Origin: Flavobacterium sp. 9AF
GTDB lineage: Bacteria > Bacteroidota > Bacteroidia > Flavobacteriales > Flavobacteriaceae
NCBI RefSeq assembly: GCF_902506265.1
Contig: NZ_LR733556.1
Coordinates: forward strand, 615,359-679,358
Direction of reading: 5' to 3'
Length of the DNA: 64,000 bases
Numbering within the stretch: the first letter of the stretch is position 1; every line of letters begins with the position of its first letter. Position numbers and translations under genes: made by a program. Of this stretch, positions 1 through 8,828 are shown piece after piece. Under the pieces are notes generated by a model. That model had not been told where the DNA came from and made no database searches. It saw only the letters and a program-made list of their open reading frames with translations.

Positions 1-71
1 GTAATTAGCAATTAGTAACCTGTATTTAGTTAAACTAACTACTAATCACTAAGAACTAGCTACTAAAAGCT

Positions 72-181
<110 letters not shown>

Positions 182-186
182 TTTTG

Positions 187-221
187 AAAACCCTTATCAA
201 TTCGATAAGGGTTTTTTGTTT
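187..221 (+). terminator. rrn operon terminator
   Basis: A perfect 12-bp stem (187-198 with 204-215), a 5-nt loop and a T-rich tail follow directly after the 5S gene. This is the expected Rho-independent end of the rRNA operon. The convergent nth gene ends about 30 bp further on. Confidence 0.9.
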
Positions 222-249
222 TTATATAGTTTTTAAAATAGAATTCTTT

Positions 250-885
250 TTACAGATTTGAAATGTTTTTGAAATACGCACAATCTTTATATATTGGACA
301 ACTAATACATTTTGGATTTGTAGGTCTACAAATGGTTCTGCCTAAAAAAGAGAAAGCCATACCAATATCATTCCACATTGCATAAGGAAGTCTTTTCATA
401 AGGATTTTTTCAATTTTATTGGCATCTTTATATTCTGGAGTTAATCCAAATCGAGACACTACTCGTAAAACATGTAAGTCAACTATAATTCCTTCTGGCT
501 TTTGATGGGTTTCTCTCAAGATAACATTGGCTGATTTTCGACCAATACCTTTTAATTTAACCAGTTCATCTAGTCTTTTAGGAATAGGTTTGTCTTTTAA
601 AGCACTAGCCGTATCTAAAATCCATTTGATTTTATTAGCATAATTCTTTACACTTGAGAAATAAAGTACGAGATCGGTAAACGTCATCTTAGATAGACTT
701 TGGAAATCTGGATATATCTTAAAGAAAGGCTTGCAAATAATATTTATATTGGCATCCGAATCTTGAGCAGCAAGAATAACCATTATTACAAGTTGATAAC
801 TATTTTGAAAATGTAAAGGATGTTTTTTATCTTTATATGTATCAATAAGAGGTTGTAATTCTTTTTGCCAATCTGTAAATAACAT
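250..885 (-). CDS. nth: endonuclease III (base-excision DNA glycosylase/AP lyase)
   Basis: Removes oxidised pyrimidines from DNA and nicks the abasic site, in base-excision repair in the cytoplasm. At 211 aa it has the usual length. The helix-hairpin-helix LKGIGRKSANVI (about 111-122) carries the catalytic lysine K117, and D136 in VDLHV matches the catalytic aspartate. The C-terminal 4Fe-4S ligands are C186, C193, C196 and C202 with the family spacing C-x6-C-x2-C-x5-C. It runs convergently towards the rRNA terminator. The start ATG at 885 places a normal N-terminus. All catalytic residues are present, so it should be active. Confidence 0.95.
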   Translation of the reverse strand: MLFTDWQKELQPLIDTYKDKKHPLHFQNSYQLVIMVILAAQDSDANINIICKPFFKIYPDFQSLSKMTFTDLVLYFSSVKNYANKIKWILDTASALKDKPIPKRLDELVKLKGIGRKSANVILRETHQKPEGIIVDLHVLRVVSRFGLTPEYKDANKIEKILMKRLPYAMWNDIGMAFSFLGRTICRPTNPKCISCPIYKDCAYFKNISNL

Positions 886-957
886 TTTTTTCTAAAATTA
901 ATAAAAAAAAGAGTTCAATATATACTATTGAACTCTTATAAATTAAGTTGTTGTTTT

Positions 958-2097
958 TTATTTTGTTAAACCTCTTGAAATAACAATTCTTTGAATTTCA
1001 GAAGTTCCTTCATAAATTTGAGTGATTTTAGCATCTCTCATCATTCTTTCTACATGATATTCACTAACATATCCATTACCACCATGAATTTGTACTGCTT
1101 CAATTGTTGTATTCATTGCAGTTTCTGAAGCAAATAATTTAGCCATAGCTCCAGAATGTGAAATATCTTCTCCATTGTCTTTTTCAGAAGCAGCTTTAAA
1201 GCATAACATTCTCGCAGCAGTAATTTGAACATGCATGTCTGCTAATTTAAATGCAATTGCTTGATGTTGCATGATAGGTTTTTTGAATGCTACTCTTTCT
1301 TGAGCATATTTTAAAGCCAATTCATAAGCACCTTGAGCAATTCCTAATGCTTGTGATGCAATACCAATACGACCACCATTTAGTACAGCCATCGCAAAAT
1401 TGAATCCAAAACCATCAGCTCCAATTCTGTTTTCTTTTGGGACTTTAACATCGGAAAACATTAATGAATGTGTATCAGATCCTCTAATTCCCATTTTCTT
1501 TTCTTTTGGACCAATTGAAAATCCTTCCCAGCCTTTCTCAACTAAAAAGGCGTTAATACCTTTATGTCCTTTTTCTACATCAGTTTGAGCAATAACAATA
1601 TAAGTTGATGCTGTTCCACCATTGGTAATCCAATTTTTTGTACCATTTAACAAATAAAAATCTCCTTTATCAATTGCGGTTGTTTTTTGTGATGTAGCAT
1701 CAGATCCAGCTTCTGGTTCCGACAAACAAAAAGCTCCAATTACTTCTCCTTTAGCAAGAGGTACTAAATATTTTTGTTTTTGTTCTTCACTACAATATTT
1801 TTCAATTCCAGCACAAACCAAAGAATTATTTACAGACATGATAACCGCAGCTGAAGCATCAATTTTAGCAATTTCTTCCATTGCTAAAACATACGAAATG
1901 CTATCAAGACCTGCTCCTCCGTATTTTGGGTCAACCATCATACCAAGAAAACCAAGTTCTGCCATTTTTTTTACTTGTTCCGTTGGGAAAATTGAATGTT
2001 CATCTCTTTCAATGACACCAGGCAATAATTCTGTTTGAGCAAAATCTCTCGCAGCCTGTTGTATCATTATTTGTTCTTCGGTTAGCTTAAAATCCAT
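958..2097 (-). CDS. acyl-CoA dehydrogenase (short/branched-chain type)
   Basis: FAD enzyme that introduces the alpha,beta double bond into acyl-CoA in fatty-acid or branched-chain amino-acid breakdown. The 379 aa match the family length. Visible signatures are the flavin/substrate segment GAFCLSEPEAGSDATS, the WITNGG loop, and the C-terminal YEGTSEIQRIVISR in which E363 is the catalytic base. The QIHGGNGY segment is also typical. Position of the catalytic Glu near the C-terminus fits the short/medium-chain class; exact chain-length preference cannot be read. It is a single gene, leftward, facing away from anmK. Confidence 0.93.
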   Translation of the reverse strand: MDFKLTEEQIMIQQAARDFAQTELLPGVIERDEHSIFPTEQVKKMAELGFLGMMVDPKYGGAGLDSISYVLAMEEIAKIDASAAVIMSVNNSLVCAGIEKYCSEEQKQKYLVPLAKGEVIGAFCLSEPEAGSDATSQKTTAIDKGDFYLLNGTKNWITNGGTASTYIVIAQTDVEKGHKGINAFLVEKGWEGFSIGPKEKKMGIRGSDTHSLMFSDVKVPKENRIGADGFGFNFAMAVLNGGRIGIASQALGIAQGAYELALKYAQERVAFKKPIMQHQAIAFKLADMHVQITAARMLCFKAASEKDNGEDISHSGAMAKLFASETAMNTTIEAVQIHGGNGYVSEYHVERMMRDAKITQIYEGTSEIQRIVISRGLTK

Positions 2098-2188
2098 TTT
2101 ATTGAATACTATTTAATTATTTTTAAAATCCGTACCAAATGTAGGTATTTATTGCTTATTTTTCAATAACTATTTGTAATTTTAACCC

Positions 2189-3256
2189 ATGTTTAAAGAA
2201 AACTACAACGTTATAGGTGTTATGTCAGGAACTTCGCTAGATGGAGTAGATTTAGCCTATATTAATTTTGAGAAAAAGGATGATTGGTCTTTCAAAATAT
2301 TGTTTTCAGAAACGGTTCATTACTCTTCAGAATGGGTTAATAAATTAAAAAATGGCTTCTATCTTAATAAAAATGAATTAATTTCTTTAAATGAATCCTA
2401 TACTGGTTTATTAGCTACTATTATTTTAGAATTCATTGAAAAGTATAGTTTAGTTAACATAGATGCTATTTGTAGCCACGGACATACGATTTTACATCAG
2501 CCAGAGAATGGTTTTACTTTACAAATTGGAAATTTACCTAAATTAGGAAGTTTGTTAAATTACCCTATAGTATGCGATTTTCGAGTACAAGATGTGGTCT
2601 TAGGCGGTCAAGGCGCTCCTTTAGTGCCAATTGGAGATCAGTTATTGTTTTCAAATTATGATTATTGCCTGAATTTAGGAGGATTTTCTAATATGTCTTT
2701 TGAATATAATGGCAATAGAATTGCATATGATATTTCACCTGTTAATACAGTATTGAATTATTATGTGAACCAATTAGGGTTGGAATACGATAATAAGGGT
2801 AAAATTGCTAAATCAGGTCTTTTAGACATTGATTTACTTGAAAAATTGAATCAGATCTCATTTTACAAAGAACCTTTTCCGAAATCACTAGGAATGGAAT
2901 TTGTTCATAAATGTATATTTCCAATTATTGATAGCTTTAGTTTACCAATTGAAGCTATTTTGAGAACTTTTGTAGAACATATTGCTTTACAAATAGCACA
3001 CAATTGTAACAGTAATTCTAAAACAATTTTAATTACGGGTGGTGGTGCGTATCATGAATTTTTAATTGAAAGAATTCAGTATTATTTGCCAAAAGTTGTT
3101 TTAGTTGTACCCGATAAACAGTTAATTGAATTTAAAGAAGCTCTTATTTTTGGATTTCTTGGTGTGTTAAAATTAAGAAATGAAAATAATACATTAGCTT
3201 CAGTAACTGGAGCTATTCGCGACCATAGTTCAGGTGTGATTTATAATGTTAATTAA
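2189..3256 (+). CDS. anmK: anhydro-N-acetylmuramic acid kinase
   Basis: Phosphorylates and opens 1,6-anhydro-MurNAc to MurNAc-6-phosphate in cell-wall recycling. The N-terminal ATP-binding loop GVMSGTSLDGVDLAY (about 10-24), SHGHTILHQP, and CDFRVQDVVLGGQGAPLVP carrying the catalytic aspartate are all present, as is the C-terminal LITGGGAYHEFLIERI sugar-kinase motif. At 355 aa it is full length. Its last 8 bases overlap the convergent hydrolase gene tail to tail. No MurQ or other recycling genes are adjacent, so its role is assigned from the family alone. Confidence 0.94.
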   Translation: MFKENYNVIGVMSGTSLDGVDLAYINFEKKDDWSFKILFSETVHYSSEWVNKLKNGFYLNKNELISLNESYTGLLATIILEFIEKYSLVNIDAICSHGHTILHQPENGFTLQIGNLPKLGSLLNYPIVCDFRVQDVVLGGQGAPLVPIGDQLLFSNYDYCLNLGGFSNMSFEYNGNRIAYDISPVNTVLNYYVNQLGLEYDNKGKIAKSGLLDIDLLEKLNQISFYKEPFPKSLGMEFVHKCIFPIIDSFSLPIEAILRTFVEHIALQIAHNCNSNSKTILITGGGAYHEFLIERIQYYLPKVVLVVPDKQLIEFKEALIFGFLGVLKLRNENNTLASVTGAIRDHSSGVIYNVN

Positions 3257-4097
3257 GAATAAAATCGAGTACTTTTTGTTCTAAATTTTTACTTTTTAAA
3301 TTGTGACCTAATCCTTCGGTTAAAATTAATTGACTTTTGTTCCAATTTTTGTTCAATTGAATCGAATAATTCGGATTGGTGTCTTTATCTTCTTTATCAT
3401 GAATAATTAAGCAGTCTTTATCCAAGTTTGTTGCAAATTTTGAAGCAGAAAAATAGCTAGGCTCGTGTCCCAATCTTTTGGTAAAAGAATGACTAATAAT
3501 TTCAATTGCTTTTTGTGATAAGCCGAGGATAGATTGGTAAAAGTCAAAAAAATCTTTAGCTTCGCCTGGAGCTCCCATAATTACCACTTTTTTAATGTTA
3601 GTTGCATTGTTTTTATAATGATTCAACCAATAAGTAGTTGCAAAACCACCAATAGAATGGCTTACCATATATTCAATTTCTTGGTTATGAAGTATCATTT
3701 GATTGATAGCTTTTCCATATAATACGACATGAAGCATTTTTCCTGTGGATAATCCATGAGCGGGAGCATCAAATGCATATACAGTAAAATCATTTTCTAT
3801 TAGATTCTCAATGTACGATTTCCATCGAAACGAGTGGCTCGCCCAACCATGAATAAATACAATTTTTTTACTACCTTTTCCCCATTTATAGGTTTGTAAT
3901 TTTTCATTTTCAACAGTTAAGATTTCATTTTTACCCTTCTCTAAAAATTGTAATTGATGTGATTTTACTGTTTTAGCCATTGGATTGCAAAATAATAGGA
4001 ACCCTTGTTTTTCGAGTTTTTTAGGACTAATGTATGCTAATACATTAAAATAATAACCAACGCTTTTTTGAATAATTTTTTTAATTTTTTTTCTCAT
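3249..4097 (-). CDS. alpha/beta hydrolase
   Basis: Predicted serine hydrolase of the alpha/beta fold; substrate unknown. The oxyanion region is VFIHGWASHSFRW (about 80-92) and the nucleophile elbow is SHSIGGFA, with Ser as nucleophile. An acid near HDKEDKD and a C-terminal GLGHN histidine complete a plausible triad. At 282 aa it is a typical single-domain enzyme with no signal peptide. It lies downstream of and in the same direction as the TetR gene, with its own copy of the TetR palindrome just upstream at 4103-4120, so it is probably a regulon member. Confidence 0.85.
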   Translation of the reverse strand: MRKKIKKIIQKSVGYYFNVLAYISPKKLEKQGFLLFCNPMAKTVKSHQLQFLEKGKNEILTVENEKLQTYKWGKGSKKIVFIHGWASHSFRWKSYIENLIENDFTVYAFDAPAHGLSTGKMLHVVLYGKAINQMILHNQEIEYMVSHSIGGFATTYWLNHYKNNATNIKKVVIMGAPGEAKDFFDFYQSILGLSQKAIEIISHSFTKRLGHEPSYFSASKFATNLDKDCLIIHDKEDKDTNPNYSIQLNKNWNKSQLILTEGLGHNLKSKNLEQKVLDFILN

Positions 4098-4102
4098 AAT
4101 TA

Positions 4103-4120
4103 AGATACCAATCGGTATTT
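4103..4120. promoter_or_regulatory. TetR operator copy 2 (imperfect palindrome)
   Basis: The sequence agataccaatcggtattt differs from the perfect palindrome at 4737-4754 at two positions. It lies 6 bp upstream of the hydrolase start, between that gene and the TetR gene. The matching arms ATACC/GGTAT indicate a binding site for the neighbouring repressor. Confidence 0.7.
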
Positions 4121-4136
4121 TTTTGTTTAAATTTTT

Positions 4137-4730
4137 TTATAATAAAATGTCTTTTTCTATCCACGTTTTAAGATGTGTAACCACATTTTTAATGTCTTTT
4201 TCGGATTGTGTTAATTTGCTCATCATTATACCTCCTTCTAATGAAGCTATTATGACAGAAGCTACTAGTGCTTCATCGGTATTTAACTGAACTTGTTGGT
4301 GTTTTTTTCCATTTGTTAGAATGGTCTTAATGGTTTCTTTAAAAACGGTAAGAGTATTTTGGGCTTTGTATTTCAAATCGTAATTAGTGTCATCTACTTC
4401 TATAGAAACATTTAATAAAGGACAGCCACCTGCAAAATTTTCATTAATAATATAGTTTTCAAAATGATTTAAAAAAATGAAAAGTTTGTCTTTCGTATTT
4501 TTTGCTTCCCTAATTTTTGTTTTTAAATTGGTAAAGATGAAACGAACCATCTTTTCATAAGCTTGTATTTCTAAATTGTCTTTGTTTTCAAAATGCCTAT
4601 AAATCGCTCCTTTTGTATATCCAGTTGCATTGGTTATATCACTAATAGAAGTAGATTTATAACCTTTAGTGTTAAAGAGTATAGAAGATTCTCTTAAAAT
4701 TTTTTCTTTCGTTTGTTCTGGCTTCCTCAT
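4137..4730 (-). CDS. TetR/AcrR family transcriptional repressor
   Basis: Ligand-responsive repressor. The N-terminal HTH begins at TKEKILRESSILFNTKGY and continues through SISDITNATGYTKGAIYRHFENKDNL, the TetR_N signature; the rest is the variable helical ligand domain. I choose the internal ATG at 4730 (MRKPEQTKEK) over an in-frame start at 4745. The upstream start would put coding sequence over the 18-bp palindrome at 4737-4754, and TetR proteins usually begin close to helix 1. It is followed by the alpha/beta hydrolase and probably represses both itself and that gene. The effector is unknown. Confidence 0.9.
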   Translation of the reverse strand: MRKPEQTKEKILRESSILFNTKGYKSTSISDITNATGYTKGAIYRHFENKDNLEIQAYEKMVRFIFTNLKTKIREAKNTKDKLFIFLNHFENYIINENFAGGCPLLNVSIEVDDTNYDLKYKAQNTLTVFKETIKTILTNGKKHQQVQLNTDEALVASVIIASLEGGIMMSKLTQSEKDIKNVVTHLKTWIEKDILL

Positions 4731-4736
4731 GTTCAA

Positions 4737-4754
4737 AGATACCAATTGGTATCT
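4737..4754. promoter_or_regulatory. TetR autoregulatory operator (perfect palindrome)
   Basis: agataccaattggtatct is an 18-bp perfect palindrome immediately upstream of the chosen TetR start. A near-identical copy precedes the downstream hydrolase. Perfect dyad symmetry next to a TetR gene is the usual autoregulatory arrangement. Confidence 0.8.
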
Positions 4755-4904
4755 AAAAATAAAAATAAATTGTTGTAAATTTTTAAAAGCAGTAAAATAA
4801 TGTGAATAAATTGTTAAATAATAAGCTCTTTGAAAATATTACTTTAAAAATGCCTTTTAAAAAAAAGTAAAAACTTAAATTTGTCTACCAATTTTAATAT
4901 CATA

Positions 4905-6131
4905 ATGAAAGAATTACTTAAAAAATTTGAAAATAAAGAACCAGAAATAGTATTCAATTGGAAAGATCCAGAAACAGAGGCAGAAGGATGGACAGTTATT
5001 AACTCATTAAGAGGTGGTGCTGCAGGTGGCGGAACGCGTATGAGAAAAGGTTTAGATATGAATGAAGTGCTTTCTTTAGCAAAAACCATGGAAGTGAAAT
5101 TTTCAGTATCAGGACCTGCTATTGGTGGCGCAAAATCTGGAATTAATTTTGATCCAAATGATCCACGTAAAAAAGGAGTTTTAGAAAGATGGTATAAAGC
5201 AGTTTCTCCATTGTTGAAAAATTATTATGGAACGGGAGGAGATTTAAATGTAGATGAAATTCATGAAGTAATTCCAATGACAGAAGACTGTGGAGTATGG
5301 CATCCTCAAGAGGGCGTTTTCAACGGTCATTTTAAGCCAACAGAAGCTGATAAAATCAATAGAATTGGACAATTACGTCAAGGGGTTATAAAAGTTATAG
5401 AAAATCCGAGTTTCTCTCCTGATGTGAATCGTAAATATACTGTTGCGGATATGATTACGGGTTATGGTGTTGCTGAAGCAGTAAGACATTATTATTCTAT
5501 TTTTGGTGGTGATGTGAAAGGTAAGAAAGCTATTGTTCAAGGATTTGGTAATGTAGGTTCCGCTGCGGCTTTTTATTTGGCCGATATGGGAGCAAAAGTA
5601 GTTGGTATTATTGATAGAGATGGCGGATTAATTAACGAAAATGGTTTTACATTTGAAGAAATTAAATCACTTTTCTTAAATAAAGATGGTAATAAATTAG
5701 TGGCGCAAAATATGATTCCTTTTGAGGAAATAAATGAAAAAATATGGTCTATTGAAGCGCATATTTTTGCTCCATGTGCTGCTTCAAGATTGGTAACTAA
5801 ATCGCAAGTAGATCGAATGATTGCTTCTGGATTAGAAGTGATATCAAGTGGTGCCAATGTGCCTTTTGCAGATAAAGAAATTTTCTTTGGAGCAATTATG
5901 GAAGAAACAGATTCTAAAGTAAGTTTAATTCCTGATTTTATTGCAAATTGTGGAATGGCTAGAGTTTTTGCTTATTTCATGGAGAAAAAAGTACAAATGA
6001 CGGACGACGCTATTTTTTCAGATACTTCAACAGTAATTAAAAATGCTTTACAAAAAGTATATAATCTTAGTCCAGATAAGAAAAATATAAGCGCTCGTGC
6101 TTTTGAAATTGCCCTAAAACAACTTATCTAA
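4905..6131 (+). CDS. Glu/Leu/Phe/Val dehydrogenase
   Basis: NAD(P)-dependent oxidative deaminase of the Glu/Leu/Phe/Val superfamily, linking amino-acid and ammonia metabolism. The substrate domain has RGGAAGGGTRMRKG and GPAIGGAKSGI, with the catalytic Lys in GGAKSG; the Rossmann domain has VQGFGNVGSAAAFYLADMGA followed by an acidic residue at the end of the next strand (IIDRDG), which suggests NAD preference. At 408 aa from ATG 4905 it is family length. An in-frame TTG at 4881 would add 8 residues but is less likely. Glutamate or leucine as the substrate cannot be decided here. nhaD follows 29 bp downstream. Confidence 0.88.
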   Translation: MKELLKKFENKEPEIVFNWKDPETEAEGWTVINSLRGGAAGGGTRMRKGLDMNEVLSLAKTMEVKFSVSGPAIGGAKSGINFDPNDPRKKGVLERWYKAVSPLLKNYYGTGGDLNVDEIHEVIPMTEDCGVWHPQEGVFNGHFKPTEADKINRIGQLRQGVIKVIENPSFSPDVNRKYTVADMITGYGVAEAVRHYYSIFGGDVKGKKAIVQGFGNVGSAAAFYLADMGAKVVGIIDRDGGLINENGFTFEEIKSLFLNKDGNKLVAQNMIPFEEINEKIWSIEAHIFAPCAASRLVTKSQVDRMIASGLEVISSGANVPFADKEIFFGAIMEETDSKVSLIPDFIANCGMARVFAYFMEKKVQMTDDAIFSDTSTVIKNALQKVYNLSPDKKNISARAFEIALKQLI

Positions 6132-6160
6132 AACAAAACCCGAATTTAACTTAATAAAAA

Positions 6161-7525
6161 ATGGAAATTTTACTAATAGTAATATTTGTTCTTGGTTATC
6201 TAGCTATAGCTATGGAACATTCTTTAAAAATCGATAAATTAATTCCTGCTTTAGCAATGATGGCTCTGTTATGGGCAATAATTGCAGTTACTCATATGGA
6301 TGTTTTTGAAGTGGATACGGTGTCTAAAACATTAGTTCCTCATCATTTAGAAGGAATTCTATTGCATCACCTAGGGAAAACTGCAGAAATTTTGATCTTT
6401 TTAATGGGAGCGATGACTATCGTTGAAATAATCGATTATTTTAATGGTTTTTCTACAATAAAAACATATATAAAAACCACAAATAAAGTCAAATTGTTAT
6501 GGCTGTTTACCACTTTAGGATTCGTTTTGTCAGCGATCATAGATAATTTAACTGCTACTATTGTTTTACTTACTATCCTACAAAAAATTATTAAAGATAG
6601 AGAGATTCGACTTTGGTTTGCTGGATTAATTGTTATTGCAGCTAATGCTGGAGGAGCATGGTCTCCAATTGGAGATGTAACAACAACTATGTTGTGGATA
6701 GCAAATAAAGTTTCTGCTTCTCAATTAGTAGTGCATGTTTTAATTCCTTCTATTTTATGTTATGCTGTACCCACATTCATCGCTTCTAGGATGAAAATTT
6801 TTAAAGGGTATGTTGATCAAGATACAGATGGAGATTTAGAGCAATCGAAATTAAGTCCAATCATGTTTTATTTAGGATTAGGAGCTATATTATTTGTACC
6901 TATCTTTAAAACTTTTACACATTTACCACCATATGTGGGTATGATGCTATCTTTAGCAGTTGTTGCTGCTTTTGCTGAATATTTTAGTCATACAAAATTC
7001 TCTATAGGTGCTGCAACTGCTGGTGATGGTACTGCGTCTCATCATAGTCCAGTACATAAATCGTTATCAAAAATTGAAATGCCAAGTATTTTATTTTTCT
7101 TAGGTATATTAATGGCAGTAGCTGCACTCGAATCTTTAGGGATGCTTTTTAATTTCGCTGGAGTTTTAGAAACATCAATGCCTTGGTTAGGAACAGAACT
7201 AGAATCCACTAAAATTTCTGATTTGGTTGTAATGTTATTAGGAATGGGATCTGCGGTTATAGATAATGTGCCTCTTGTAGCGGCAAGTATAGGAATGTTT
7301 TCAATTGGAACAGATGAGCCTGCTTGGCATTTTATTGCTTATGCAGCTGGAACTGGAGGAAGTATTCTTATTATTGGTTCTGCAGCGGGTGTGGTAGCTA
7401 TGGGAATGGAAAAGATTGATTTTTTCTGGTATTTGAAAAAAATTGGATGGTTAGCATTAATAGGTTTTTTATCTGGATTTGCAGGATTTATTTTACTAAG
7501 AGATTTTCTTTTAAATGTCCATTAA
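6161..7525 (+). CDS. nhaD: Na+/H+ antiporter NhaD
   Basis: Inner-membrane sodium/proton antiporter of the ion-transporter superfamily. The 454 aa hold about a dozen hydrophobic segments. The two inverted half-repeats each show an Asp-Asn motif in a membrane segment, SAIIDNLTATIVLL in the first half and SAVIDNVPLVAASIG in the second, typical of NhaD; ANAGGAWSPIGDVTTTM is the characteristic intervening loop. It begins 29 bp after the dehydrogenase gene and may be co-transcribed with it. It would support pH and salt homeostasis. Confidence 0.9.
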   Translation: MEILLIVIFVLGYLAIAMEHSLKIDKLIPALAMMALLWAIIAVTHMDVFEVDTVSKTLVPHHLEGILLHHLGKTAEILIFLMGAMTIVEIIDYFNGFSTIKTYIKTTNKVKLLWLFTTLGFVLSAIIDNLTATIVLLTILQKIIKDREIRLWFAGLIVIAANAGGAWSPIGDVTTTMLWIANKVSASQLVVHVLIPSILCYAVPTFIASRMKIFKGYVDQDTDGDLEQSKLSPIMFYLGLGAILFVPIFKTFTHLPPYVGMMLSLAVVAAFAEYFSHTKFSIGAATAGDGTASHHSPVHKSLSKIEMPSILFFLGILMAVAALESLGMLFNFAGVLETSMPWLGTELESTKISDLVVMLLGMGSAVIDNVPLVAASIGMFSIGTDEPAWHFIAYAAGTGGSILIIGSAAGVVAMGMEKIDFFWYLKKIGWLALIGFLSGFAGFILLRDFLLNVH

Positions 7526-7572
7526 TATAATTTTTAAATAAATTTGTCGTTATCCATTATAAATTAATTTGT

Positions 7573-8277
7573 ATGAGTATATTCCTTCAAGTAGATAGTT
7601 TAGCTGTAGCCAATCAAGCATTAGTAGAAGATCAACCAGTAGAAAAAACACTTTCCATAATAGATTTATTAACGAGTGGAGGAATAGGTGGTATTTCTAT
7701 AATGATTGTGTTATTTATATTGTTATTTTTTGCCTTATTTCTTTATTTTGAAAGATTAATGGCAATTAATAAAGCGAGTAAGATAGATGCAAGTTTTATG
7801 AATAATATCAAAATGAATATCACTGCTGGAAAAATTGATGCGGCTAAAATGTTGTGCGCACAGACAAATTCTCCAGTAGCTCGATTGATCGAAAAAGGAA
7901 TTTCCAGAATAGGGAAGCCTTTAGAGGATATTAATACTGCCATTGAAAATGCTGGAAATTTAGAATTGTACAAACTGGAAAAAAATACAGGTATGTTAGC
8001 TACAATTTCTGGTGCTGGACCCATGATTGGTTTCTTAGGAACGGTTGTTGGTATGATTCTTGCTTTTCATAAAATGGCAAGCGGTGGTGGACAAATTGAA
8101 GTGGGGTCGCTTGCAGAAGGTATCTACACCGCAATGACCACTACAGTAGTAGGATTAATAGTAGGTATTATTGCTTACATTGGTTACAATCACTTAGTAG
8201 TAAAAACAAATAAAGTGGTGAATCAGATGGAAGCTAACGCGGTAGATTTCTTGGATTTATTAAATGAACCCGTATAA
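7573..8277 (+). CDS. exbB: ExbB/TolQ-type proton channel subunit
   Basis: Stator subunit that, with ExbD, uses the proton motive force to drive TonB-dependent uptake. The 234 aa hold three membrane spans: one near 39-61, and two at the C-terminal half around ISGAGPMIGFLGTVVGMILAF and MTTTVVGLIVGIIAYIGY, where the conserved TT pair lines the channel. The stop overlaps the exbD start by 1 base (TAATG), so the two are translationally coupled. It starts an exbB-exbD-tonB set. Confidence 0.92.
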   Translation: MSIFLQVDSLAVANQALVEDQPVEKTLSIIDLLTSGGIGGISIMIVLFILLFFALFLYFERLMAINKASKIDASFMNNIKMNITAGKIDAAKMLCAQTNSPVARLIEKGISRIGKPLEDINTAIENAGNLELYKLEKNTGMLATISGAGPMIGFLGTVVGMILAFHKMASGGGQIEVGSLAEGIYTAMTTTVVGLIVGIIAYIGYNHLVVKTNKVVNQMEANAVDFLDLLNEPV

Positions 8278-8672
8278 TGAAATTAGGTAAAAATAAAAAT
8301 AAAGTTTCAACGGAATTCAACATGTCGTCTATGACAGACATCGTGTTTTTGTTGTTGATCTTTTTTATGTTAACCTCTACTATGGTTACTACGAATGCCT
8401 TAGATTTGGTTTTGCCAAAAGGAAAAGGAAAAACTGATAGTAACAAAAATATTTCGGTTAGTATCGATAAAGATTTAACTTTTTTTATTGATAAAGATAA
8501 GGTAGAAGAAACACAATTGGAAAATCAATTATTGGCTATCCTAGAAAATAATGAAAACAAAGCCATAGTGTTGCGTGCCGAAAAATCGGTTCCTCATGAA
8601 AAAGTAGTATACGTAATGGATATTGCGTATAGGAATGGGATAAAAATGGTAGTCGCAGTTAATCCAAAATAA
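8277..8672 (+). CDS. exbD: ExbD/TolR-type biopolymer transport protein
   Basis: Partner of ExbB with a single N-terminal membrane helix and a periplasmic domain. In SSMTDIVFLLLIFFMLTSTM the Asp at the head of the helix is the conserved proton-carrying residue. At 131 aa it is family length. It overlaps exbB by one base. About 155 bp carrying a hairpin repeat separate it from the tonB-like gene. Confidence 0.92.
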   Translation: MKLGKNKNKVSTEFNMSSMTDIVFLLLIFFMLTSTMVTTNALDLVLPKGKGKTDSNKNISVSIDKDLTFFIDKDKVEETQLENQLLAILENNENKAIVLRAEKSVPHEKVVYVMDIAYRNGIKMVVAVNPK

Positions 8673-8678
8673 TTTTTT

Positions 8679-8780
8679 GGAGCTGTTTCCTGCTATTCGT
8701 TGCAATCTTTTATTTTTTCTACTTTAAGTGATTGGTTGAAGAAAAAATAAAAGGATTTCCACTGCTATCAGGGCTAGGAA
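8679..8780 (-). repeat. dispersed hairpin repeat, copy 1
   Basis: A perfect 14-bp stem (8707-8720 with 8740-8753, 19-nt loop) is flanked by conserved arms: ggagctgtttcctgctatt on the left and ggatttccactgctatcagg on the right. The reverse complement of this unit matches the unit at 9665-9729 (shared arms TAGCCCyGATAG...AAATCC and GATT...ATAGCrGGAAA). Both are intergenic. The sequence resembles repeats I recall from other Flavobacterium intergenic regions, but no search was possible. Confidence 0.6.
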
Positions 8781-8828
8781 AATAGGAAGTAATACAAGTA
8801 GTGTCGTATAAAACATAAATGCTGAGAA

